NCBI GenBank assembly: GCA_964624585.1
Contig: CAZUXE010000051.1
Coordinates: 1 to 11,855 of the forward strand
Direction of reading: 5' to 3'
DNA: 11,855 bases
Origin: CAZUXE01 sp964624585
GTDB taxonomy: Bacteria > Hydrothermota > Tepidihabitantia > B3-TA06
Shown: positions 6,593 through 11,855 of the stretch, in pieces
Position numbering within the stretch: the first letter of the stretch is position 1
Layout of the letters: every line of letters starts with the position of its first letter
Notes under the pieces: model-generated
Databases searched by the model: none
The model's input: only the letters and a program-made list of their open reading frames with translations
Told to the model about the DNA's origin: nothing
Position numbers and translations under genes: made by a program

Positions 6593-7188
6593 CGATAAAA
6601 TCAGGCGATAAATATGCCTTAATCTTAAAAGCGACTGTAGAGCTTATTGCTAAAAAAGGGTTTTACGGAACCCCTATATCGGCAGTAGCTAAAAAAGCAG
6701 GCGTTAGCGTAGGCATAATATACCACTACTTCAAAAACAAAGACGACCTTATCAAACAAGTTAATGAACAAATAATGCAGAAATTTGCCAACGCTCTACT
6801 TGAAGGCGACAGTAAGCAGATGGCGCACAAAAAACGCTTCCTCAATCTATGGAAAAATATGATAAATTACCTAATTACTAATCCTGCAGAACATACATTC
6901 ATTAAACAATTCAGTGCCTCACCTTATGCTCAATCATGCTACAACCAAAAACAATTTGAATATTTCACAAACACAATTCAGCTTATTGAAGCCGGCATTA
7001 AGGCAAAAGCGCTTAAACCATTACCGGTAATATTGATAATGGAAACAACGTTTGCGCTTTCCTCCGCACTGATAGAGCTGAAAACAAGCACGGGGATGAA
7101 GATTGATGAATCATTTCTCACAACTACCGCGCAGGTAGCCTGGGATGCAATTGCAAAACATGAAAACGATATTCATCCGAACCTTTAA
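6580..7188 (+). CDS. TetR/AcrR-family transcriptional regulator
   Basis: A 202-residue one-domain-plus-ligand regulator of usual TetR length. The DNA-binding N-terminus is clear: ILKATVELIAKKGFYGTPIS at 15-34, then the recognition part AGVSVGIIYHYFKNKDDLI (40-58), with the family's typical YHYF-x-NKDDL. The remaining 145 residues form the variable helical ligand and dimer domain, so the inducer cannot be read. ATG 6580 directly follows an in-frame TGA and there is no other start for many codons. It has no Shine-Dalgarno site, and the predicted transcription start is about two bases upstream, so the message is probably leaderless. It heads an operon: the reductase gene follows after 14 bases. 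By context it controls these flavoproteins. Confidence 0.93.
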   Translation: MNVQSIKSGDKYALILKATVELIAKKGFYGTPISAVAKKAGVSVGIIYHYFKNKDDLIKQVNEQIMQKFANALLEGDSKQMAHKKRFLNLWKNMINYLITNPAEHTFIKQFSASPYAQSCYNQKQFEYFTNTIQLIEAGIKAKALKPLPVILIMETTFALSSALIELKTSTGMKIDESFLTTTAQVAWDAIAKHENDIHPNL

Positions 7189-7202
7189 TTTAAGGAGAAT
7201 TA

Positions 7203-7787
7203 ATGACTAAAGCAATGACAGCGCTACTGCTCAACGGTGCAAATGACAGTTCGCTGGATGAAATTCAAAAAGCCATTACCCATGAGTTAGAAATGAGAAA
7301 TATAGATGTTACTAGCCGAATAATGCGTGAAATTGATATCAAATTCTGCACAGGATGTTTCGGTTGCTGGGTAAAAACACCTGGGAAATGCGTTATAGAT
7401 GATGAAAGTCGAAATATAACCAAACAAATGGTTCGTGCAGATGTCTTGGTATACCTTACTCCAATAAGCTTCGGCGGTTATTCCTATCAACTAAAGAAAG
7501 CTGTTGACCGCTTTATTCCCAACATCCTCCCCTACTTTAAGTGTTACAATGGCGAAACTCACCACAAACAACGCTATGAAAACAGATCACGGCTAGTGGC
7601 ATACGGCGTACTGGATAGGGAAGATAAGGAGCAGGAACGAATGTTTGCCCTTCTAAATTATCGTAACTTCTTGAATATGAAACCACCCGGAAACGCTTTA
7701 GGAATTATATACAAAACTGATTCTATTAATAAAATTATTGAAAAGATAACGAATGCACTGAATAGTGCGGAGGTAAACAATGCTTAA
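7203..7787 (+). CDS. Flavodoxin-like NAD(P)H-dependent oxidoreductase with an Isf-type cysteine motif
   Basis: A 194-residue protein of the FMN_red/flavodoxin-like family. The first strand and phosphate loop are at ALLLNGANDSS (7-17). A compact motif C49-x2-C52-x2-C55-x7-C63 (CTGCFGCWVKTPGKC) matches the CX2CX2CX4-7C pattern that binds a [4Fe-4S] cluster in archaeal iron-sulfur flavoproteins. It is followed by a flavin strand with VYLTPISFGGYSYQLKKAVD (82-101). It probably moves electrons from NAD(P)H or ferredoxin to an unknown acceptor in the cytoplasm. A strong ribosome binding site, AAGGAG, lies just before ATG. It lies between the TetR gene and a second reductase that overlaps it by eight bases, so translation is probably coupled. 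Reductases of this kind often work on quinones, nitro groups or as stress enzymes; which applies here is unknown. Confidence 0.88.
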   Translation: MTKAMTALLLNGANDSSLDEIQKAITHELEMRNIDVTSRIMREIDIKFCTGCFGCWVKTPGKCVIDDESRNITKQMVRADVLVYLTPISFGGYSYQLKKAVDRFIPNILPYFKCYNGETHHKQRYENRSRLVAYGVLDREDKEQERMFALLNYRNFLNMKPPGNALGIIYKTDSINKIIEKITNALNSAEVNNA

Positions 7788-8469
7788 GGACAGGACATTG
7801 AAAGCAATAGCTCTAGTAGGAAGCCCAAAAGGGCCAAGCTCGAATTCCAATTCTATTGCCGACTACATGCTTTTGAAGCTTGAGTACCACGGATACCAAA
7901 CAGAAAAGATATTCATATACTCCGAACTGAGGAAGTCGCCTGAACTTAGAGAATTGATTGAAAAACTTAATGACGCGGACGTAGTTTCGCTGATTTTCCC
8001 ATTGTATGTAGATAGCCTTCCTGCAGGGCTTATAAAGGCTTTAGAATTGATTTCTAAAAAACGCAAAGTCGATAAGACTAGTAAGACTCAGCAACTTATG
8101 GCCATATGCCAAAGCGGTTTTCCTGAATCACACCAAAACGACCTGGCATTGGATATGTGTCAAAACTTCGCAACGCAGTCAAATTTTCAATGGATTGGCG
8201 GCATAGCAATTGGCGGCGGCAGTATGATTGGAGAATTAGATATCAAGGAAGCCGGAGGCAGACTTCAACATATTAAAAAAGCATTAGATATCGCAACGCA
8301 GGCAATAGCGGATAGTCATGATATCCCACAGGAAGCAAAGGACGCAGTCGCTAAGATGCCTATTCCAGCAATGTTATACAGAATGGTAGGCAGTTTGGGC
8401 TGGAATAAAGCGGCAAAAAAGAACGGTCTTAGAAAAAAAGACATGTATGCCAAGCCGTATGCTAAGTAG
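7780..8469 (+). CDS. Flavodoxin-like NAD(P)H-dependent oxidoreductase, second copy
   Basis: A 229-residue FMN_red-type protein. The FMN phosphate loop is GSPKGPSSNSNS (14-25), and DVVSLIFPLYVDSLPAGLIK (67-86) forms the typical flavin-contact strand and helix. It lacks the four-Cys motif of its neighbour, so it should carry flavin only. A C-terminal extension of about 60 residues, helical and Lys-rich (KKNGLRKKDMYAK near the end), goes beyond the core domain. GGAGG precedes ATG 7780 by six bases, inside the end of the preceding gene; the eight-base overlap argues for coupled, roughly equal expression. The pair may form a two-protein electron-transfer unit, flavin protein plus Fe-S flavin protein, but they could also be independent enzymes under the same regulator. 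Confidence 0.87.
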   Translation: MLKDRTLKAIALVGSPKGPSSNSNSIADYMLLKLEYHGYQTEKIFIYSELRKSPELRELIEKLNDADVVSLIFPLYVDSLPAGLIKALELISKKRKVDKTSKTQQLMAICQSGFPESHQNDLALDMCQNFATQSNFQWIGGIAIGGGSMIGELDIKEAGGRLQHIKKALDIATQAIADSHDIPQEAKDAVAKMPIPAMLYRMVGSLGWNKAAKKNGLRKKDMYAKPYAK

Positions 8470-8511
8470 TATGCAAAGACGAGGCGAATTTTAGGTCATA
8501 AGTAGATTAAA

Positions 8512-8529
8512 ATGATGCCCGGACATCAT
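8512..8529. other. Inverted repeat before the DUF2271-like gene
   Basis: ATGATG-CCCGGA-CATCAT; its centre GATGCCCGGACATC is a 14-base palindrome with one mismatched pair. No T tract follows, so it is not a standard terminator. It lies in the 84-base gap between the second reductase and the next gene and could be a processing hairpin or a binding site. Confidence 0.4.
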
Positions 8530-8553
8530 AAACTTTAGAGATAAGGAGAGCAA

Positions 8554-9234
8554 GTGAAACATAAAATAAAAATATATTTGATGTTATTATTGGCTTTAAC
8601 CATATTTTGCACAGAAAACCCACCTCCCAGTCCTCCTGCTGGAAAAGCCATAACCGTATCGCTTACCCCTGGAAGCGAATACAACAAACACATTCCTCAA
8701 ATGGCTTTTTGGCTTGAGGACACTTCGGGGAAATTTATTGCCACAATCTATGTTACGCGCAAAAGTGGAACGCAATCATGGCATGGGTTGGGAAGCGTGC
8801 GTCGTCAATCGGCGCTGCCTGTATGGTCGCATTCACGTGGCATTAAGGCCAAAGACGGTTTATACATGCCCACAAGAGAGCATCCAGTACCTGACGCTGA
8901 AACCGGCGCAACACCAAGGTCGGCTTTTAGCAAATCTATTAAACTTCCCGATTCTGTAAAACTTGAAACCTGCTACGTATTCGCCGAAGTAAATAGTTCT
9001 TTTGACTATAACGATACCTACACTTCTCAAACCGATCCCAACTACAGCGGCCAGCCCTCTCTTGTATTCAAAGGAAAAATAGCAATGCTGAACGACACAA
9101 ATACAGTGGTTCTAAAAACAGTAGGACACGGACAAGCTCAAGGCGCAGACGGAAAAGTATATACCGACCTCTCTGGCATAACCACTGCATTAAATATAGT
9201 CAAGGAAATAATAGCTACCTTTAAGCCACAGTAA
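8554..9234 (+). CDS. Secreted DUF2271-like protein
   Basis: A 226-residue protein with an N-terminal signal sequence: MKHKIKIY, hydrophobic LMLLLALTIFC, then a Pro-rich linker. Cys19 is in the right place for lipidation, but the preceding IF is not a proper lipobox, so membrane anchoring is uncertain. The mature part has HIPQMAFWLEDTSGKFIATIYVT (46-68), which resembles the start of DUF2271 domains (PQ-x-A-x-W-x-ED-x-x-G), and later YVFAEVNSSFDYND (141-154) and PSLVFKGKI (168-176), suggesting a beta-sandwich. The start is GTG 8554, supported by AAGGAG just upstream. It follows the reductases on the same strand after 84 bases and no separate promoter was seen, so it may be the last gene of the TetR operon. 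It may receive electrons or act as a partner outside the cell, but this is only a guess from context. Confidence 0.7.
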   Translation: MKHKIKIYLMLLLALTIFCTENPPPSPPAGKAITVSLTPGSEYNKHIPQMAFWLEDTSGKFIATIYVTRKSGTQSWHGLGSVRRQSALPVWSHSRGIKAKDGLYMPTREHPVPDAETGATPRSAFSKSIKLPDSVKLETCYVFAEVNSSFDYNDTYTSQTDPNYSGQPSLVFKGKIAMLNDTNTVVLKTVGHGQAQGADGKVYTDLSGITTALNIVKEIIATFKPQ

Positions 9235-9408
9235 GGACTAAAACCTAAAAACTAAACGCAAACAAAGCGGCATATAAATAATGGATTAATATTTTATTTT
9301 GCTACACGATTATTCTTTTTAGTAAATAATATGGAATTTTTGTCACCTTTCATCTTCTTTTCAGAACTAAAATCAGCACTGCTTGAGAAACTATATTATG
9401 CAATGTTT

Positions 9409-10194
9409 CTATCTTACAAGATTTTCGTAATATTCCACTAAACTCTGTTTTCCTATCAAATTATATAATTCTTCAAACCGCTCTTTCAACTCTGATACTT
9501 GACATTCAAAGATGACAACAATTCCACCAATACTTGGAAACAAATTCAGAACTTGTATTTTTCGAGCATCTGTGACAAGTCCATAATGACAACTTAACCA
9601 AATAGCATAACTCTTTGTTTGTTTCTGCGCTTTTGCTAATTCTACTTCTTTTACAAGTCTATCTTCTTTTTTAGCTTCCACCACAAGTAAAACTTGATTT
9701 TCTAAATTTTCGTTTTCAGCATCAAATAGTGAAAAATCAGTTTCTAATATTGTTGATTTTGAGCCATTGTATGCTTTAAAAATCATTCCATCATATCTGT
9801 CATCTTCAATATATCCCAATTTGTAGAGTAGGGGAATAATGAATTTCGTTTCAACTTCTCGTTCCGTTCGAAAGATTCTATCATTTAGCTTATCAAACCA
9901 AGCATCATCATTAAAATTTCTATTTAGCTTGTATTCCTTTTTTTCAGCTTCTTCTTTGATTTTGTGAGACAATGTAACCCTATCATCCAGAGTAAGCTTC
10001 CATACTTCCCCTATTTTCATTATTGAAGGATTTAAATAAATTCCATTTCCCGCCAATAGTTGAGTTATTTTTCGTGAACTTTCTTCTGTCCGTTTCAAAA
10101 AACCAAATTTCTTAATTAAAGTCCTGACTTTTATCCTTTTAGGTTTTCCTTTTTCAATAACTTCGGAAGCAATTCCTTTCGCTATTTTTTCCAA
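9409..10194 (-). CDS. HSDR_N-like PD-(D/E)XK nuclease domain protein
   Basis: A 261-residue protein. About residues 1-75 look like a winged-helix-type unit (KVRTLIKKFGF). Then comes the N-terminal nuclease domain of type I restriction R subunits (HSDR_N): E115 in VETKFIIPLL, the G-Y-x-E-D-D start of the next part, D153 in ETDFSLF, and E173-A-K175 in VVEAKK, followed by the Gln-rich KAQKQTKSYA. These are the metal-binding residues of the fold and all are present. No helicase motor follows, so it is a stand-alone nuclease-type protein, unlike a true R subunit of about 1000 residues. Start TTG 10194 has AGGAG six bases upstream, overlapping the stop of the DUF3795 gene, so the two are co-transcribed. 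The gene is markedly AT-rich (16 G+C in 60 bases at 9421-9480). Role: defence or repair, unproven. Confidence 0.82.
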   Translation of the reverse strand: MEKIAKGIASEVIEKGKPKRIKVRTLIKKFGFLKRTEESSRKITQLLAGNGIYLNPSIMKIGEVWKLTLDDRVTLSHKIKEEAEKKEYKLNRNFNDDAWFDKLNDRIFRTEREVETKFIIPLLYKLGYIEDDRYDGMIFKAYNGSKSTILETDFSLFDAENENLENQVLLVVEAKKEDRLVKEVELAKAQKQTKSYAIWLSCHYGLVTDARKIQVLNLFPSIGGIVVIFECQVSELKERFEELYNLIGKQSLVEYYENLVR

Positions 10195-10200
10195 TTCTAA

Positions 10201-10205
10201 CTCCT
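10201..10205 (-). promoter_or_regulatory. Ribosome binding site deciding the TTG start of the nuclease gene
   Basis: AGGAG on the minus strand, six bases before TTG at 10194. It overlaps the TAG stop (10206-10204) of the DUF3795 gene, so ribosomes ending that gene are next to the new start and coupled translation is likely. Confidence 0.7.
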
Positions 10206-10548
10206 ATCGATTTGCCCTTATCTCCTCAAGATTTGCCTTTGCGGCTGGAACCATCTCAAGAAATTTTGCAAGCGTTTCACAGACGTAGTCAGAGCAATAC
10301 GCACAGTTGAGAAGTCCTTTCTCCTGAGCGCATTTACGAATTTCACATTCACTACAGTGACCAATATGCGGCCCCTGTGCTTCAAGACATCCAACACAAT
10401 TTATTTGTTCAGGAGAAAACTTGAAATCAAACTGAGCCGACCACTCCTTAGCGGTCTTTATACGAAGCTGGTTATCATCATTTTTATACGCTATATAGGC
10501 CGGACACCCTGCGCAATCAAGCCCACATACTGCTATTATTTTTGACAT
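10204..10548 (-). CDS. DUF3795 family cysteine-rich protein
   Basis: A 114-residue, Cys-rich protein with the DUF3795 signature: VCGLDCAGCPAYIA (7-20) and ten or more cysteines in pairs. Cysteines are at 8, 12, 15, 51, 54, 65, 68, 73, 82, 85 and 90, mostly in C-x2-C or C-x3-C, which points to Fe-S clusters or structural zinc. Members are common in anaerobes and archaea; no biochemical function is established. An earlier in-frame ATG at 10575 exists, but ATG 10548 is chosen: AAGGAGG lies five bases upstream and the family's conserved start follows at once. Own promoter at 10571-10598. Its message also carries the nuclease gene nine bases downstream. G+C is near 42% (25 of 60 at 10261-10320), ordinary for this window and unlike the AT-rich nuclease gene. 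Confidence 0.9.
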   Translation of the reverse strand: MSKIIAVCGLDCAGCPAYIAYKNDDNQLRIKTAKEWSAQFDFKFSPEQINCVGCLEAQGPHIGHCSECEIRKCAQEKGLLNCAYCSDYVCETLAKFLEMVPAAKANLEEIRANR

Positions 10549-10570
10549 AGCTGCCTCCTTTGTATACAAA

Positions 10571-10598
10571 AGCATACTAAAACGACACCGCTTGTCAA
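10571..10598 (-). promoter_or_regulatory. sigma70-type promoter of the DUF3795-nuclease operon
   Basis: On the minus strand TTGACA (10598-10593), a 16-base spacer and TATGCT (10576-10571), with start point near 10564. The -35 is inside a perfect 13-base inverted repeat CGCTTG-T-CAAGCG (10589-10601). Ribosome binding site AAGGAGG (10560-10554) follows. Confidence 0.7.
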
Positions 10599-10650
10599 GC
10601 GTTCAAAGGTAATGCTTGTGGAAGAGTAAGGTAACACGACGCCAGTCTTC

Positions 10651-10670
10651 CTGATGCTGATGCTGATGCT
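10651..10670. repeat. Short tandem repeat (CTGATG)3
   Basis: Three exact copies of CTGATG plus CT in a non-coding stretch. It is short, with no known role. Confidence 0.7.
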
Positions 10671-10943
10671 AACCCTAGCATACACCTATGTTTTAAGATA
10701 CTGAAAATCCAACTACCACCTTGCAGTATAACGTTTAGTATGGGAATTTAAGCTCTCGTATCCTCAAATGACTACTAACCCAAGCTACCGAACGCATTCA
10801 TAATTATATTAGATTATACGTTTTATACAAAAATAATAGTCTGACATAAACAAGTTTTTGAGAATAAAGCTTGGTGGTAGCCATAACAATAATTATTCTC
10901 TACAATTACAAGTAAAACAGTATAGTAGTAAATTACTAGAGTC

Positions 10944-11603
10944 TTACTTCCTTATTGTTTGCAACACTGCATCTTCAACAGAATGAAACTCTGCATACAA
11001 ATTATCTGGATCCGTATGTATCTTATAATCCCAAACAAATCCCCAAATGCCACCGGTTACAATAGTAAGTATCAGATACAGGGCATAGTTTCTCTTTTTT
11101 GAAGGATCAAGATTAAAACCTAGCGGATATTTAATTAAGCCCATCTTAATCCATATTTGAGACAATTTATCATCAAAATCTTGTTCTAGTTTCTGAAGTT
11201 TATCCCAAATATTATTCATTTTATACATCCATACAAAACCCCATATCCCAGCAGTTATCACCATTAAGAGAAATGAAATCCCGGCTTTTATTTCTTTGAT
11301 ATTCTGCCTAAAGTTGTTGTTCACAAATTCCTTCAAATCATTTAATTCATTTCTTATTTTGTCGTAAGAATGCTTCTCTTGGGAATATTTTTCGGTATAA
11401 TCTAATATACCTGTATAGTAATCTTTTTTACGGAGAATAAATTTATCAACCCGTCCAGTTCTCTTGAAGAAAAGCACAATTGCATATATTCCCATAGTTA
11501 TCGGATTTAAGAGCAAAGTACACAACCACCAATTTGTAAGTGGAACATCAACATCTCTCCTCGCTTTAATACTTCTCTCTATTTTTTGAACAGCTTGAAT
11601 CAT
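10944..11603 (-). CDS. Membrane protein with three DUF4234-like repeats
   Basis: A 219-residue membrane protein. Three similar segments contain a membrane helix ending in a Gly-aromatic turn and a basic residue: about 28-54 (LLNPITMGIYAIVLFFKR), 110-136 (FLLMVITAGIWGFVWMYKM) and 176-202 (YLILTIVTGGIWGFVWDYKI). This matches the pattern T-x-GI-(W/Y)-x-x-x-W-x-Y-(K/R) of DUF4234 domains, which occur once or twice in many bacterial membrane proteins; three copies is unusual. Between copies 1 and 2, residues 62-105 are charged and likely helical (coiled coil). The AAGGAGG six bases before ATG 11603 fixes the start. It has a promoter at 11777-11804 and a long leader. G+C is low (20 of 60 at 11281-11340). 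Function unknown. Confidence 0.8.
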   Translation of the reverse strand: MIQAVQKIERSIKARRDVDVPLTNWWLCTLLLNPITMGIYAIVLFFKRTGRVDKFILRKKDYYTGILDYTEKYSQEKHSYDKIRNELNDLKEFVNNNFRQNIKEIKAGISFLLMVITAGIWGFVWMYKMNNIWDKLQKLEQDFDDKLSQIWIKMGLIKYPLGFNLDPSKKRNYALYLILTIVTGGIWGFVWDYKIHTDPDNLYAEFHSVEDAVLQTIRK

Positions 11604-11647
11604 AAAAAACCTCCTTATAATTATTGGTCTAAGGTAATAATCTTAGT

Positions 11648-11678
11648 GTAGGAAAAATCTTATTTATTTTCTCCCTAC
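11648..11678 (-). promoter_or_regulatory. Imperfect hairpin in the long leader of the DUF4234-like gene
   Basis: GTAGG (11648-11652) pairs with CCTAC (11674-11678), continued by an AT pairing with a bulge. It lies in a leader of about 165 bases between promoter and start codon. No T tract or known riboswitch core was recognised. Confidence 0.3.
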
Positions 11679-11776
11679 GATATAGTTATAAGCTACCACC
11701 GTACTTTCGCTTATAAGAACTGATTTTCACACAATCTATTTTATAGACAGACCACTTGAATATCCGTTCAAAGAAA

Positions 11777-11804
11777 ATATTACTACTAAAATACATTTTG
11801 TCAA
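11777..11804 (-). promoter_or_regulatory. sigma70-type promoter of the DUF4234-like gene
   Basis: On the minus strand TTGACA (11804-11799), a 16-base spacer and TAATAT (11782-11777), start near 11770. This would give a leader of about 165 bases, longer than for other genes in the window. Confidence 0.6.
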
Positions 11805-11819
11805 GCCCGAACAACACGC

Positions 11820-11841
11820 GGGCTGACCTAAAGGTTAGCCC
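11820..11841. repeat. REP-like palindrome at the right edge
   Basis: GGGCTGACC-TAAA-GGTTAGCCC: a nine-base-pair stem (one G-T wobble) with a four-base loop, followed by CTAC. In the other orientation it reads GTAGGGGC...GCCCGCG, the layout of intergenic palindromic repeats found in many copies in some anaerobic bacteria. No T tract follows, so it is not a normal terminator. Only one copy is in this window. Confidence 0.5.
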
Positions 11842-11855
11842 CTACATGTAAGTTA

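Larger units (their letters stand above)
10549..10943. other. 395-base gap: promoter, CTGATG repeat and loose inverted repeats
   Basis: Besides the DUF3795 promoter it holds CTGATG three times in tandem plus CT (10651-10670), an 8-base inverted repeat GAGAATAA (10860-10867) / TTATTCTC (10893-10900) with a 25-base loop and no T tract, and TAGTAA-A-TTACTA (10926-10938) just past the stop of the DUF4234-like gene. No coding frame of useful length and no terminator was recognised. Confidence 0.5.

Noticed and set aside
9309..9330. ATTATT/AATAAT inverted repeat between converging genes
   Set aside because: It is made only of A and T in a very AT-rich stretch, so chance is likely, and it would not make a stable hairpin.
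10549..10575. Earlier ATG for the DUF3795 protein, adding nine residues
   Set aside because: The promoter -10 and probable transcription start lie within or next to these codons, and the strong AAGGAGG belongs to ATG 10548.
10860..10900. GAGAATAA/TTATTCTC inverted repeat as a terminator
   Set aside because: A 25-base loop and no T tract on either strand. Kept only as part of the gap description.
1..11855. CRISPR array, tRNA, rRNA, integrase or insertion sequence
   Set aside because: No regularly spaced repeats, no cloverleaf-type sequence and no transposase or integrase motifs were recognised by eye. The CTGATG triplet is too short for a CRISPR.

Overview
The window is ordinary bacterial chromosome with standard code. 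ATG, GTG and TTG starts are all used, mostly behind AGGAG-type ribosome binding sites. The gene set suggests an anaerobic Gram-positive-like or Chloroflexota (Dehalococcoidia-type) bacterium: a Cys-rich DUF3795 protein, a nitronate-monooxygenase-like flavoprotein with a four-Cys tail, an iron-sulfur-flavoprotein-like reductase, and a short-chain dehydrogenase with a C-terminal zinc ribbon. This taxonomic reading comes from remembered family distributions, not from a search, and is only moderately secure. No rRNA, tRNA, CRISPR array, integrase or transposase was seen.

Layout. Bases 1-6417 are all on the minus strand. They hold the N-terminal part of a PD-(D/E)XK-type protein cut by the window edge, two tandem paralogous two-TM membrane proteins (638-2346), a 515-base gap with a possible methyltransferase remnant, a nitronate-monooxygenase-like protein (2862-4010), an SDR/zinc-ribbon fusion (4200-5741), and a small lipoprotein (6031-6417) closed by a strong bidirectional terminator. 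A divergent promoter region (6418-6579) separates the lipoprotein from a plus-strand operon. That operon runs TetR regulator, Cys-motif flavodoxin-like reductase, second flavodoxin-like reductase (8-base overlap), then a secreted DUF2271-like protein. From 9409 to the end the genes are again minus: an AT-rich HSDR_N-like nuclease domain protein, DUF3795 just upstream of it in the same transcript, and a membrane protein made of three DUF4234-like repeats. A REP-like hairpin sits at the right edge.

How the parts may work together. The TetR/flavoprotein operon looks like an inducible redox or detoxification unit, with the regulator controlling its own promoter. The DUF3795 and nuclease genes form a bicistron whose two members differ sharply in base composition. 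The remaining genes mostly have their own promoters. Seven sigma70-type promoters can be read directly, and each has a 16-base spacer between a TTGACA-like and a TATAAT-like hexamer.

No clear new multi-gene system stands out. The best leads are the SDR fused to a nucleic-acid-type zinc ribbon, the membrane protein pair in which one extracytoplasmic or cytoplasmic module occurs four times, and the DUF3795-nuclease bicistron.
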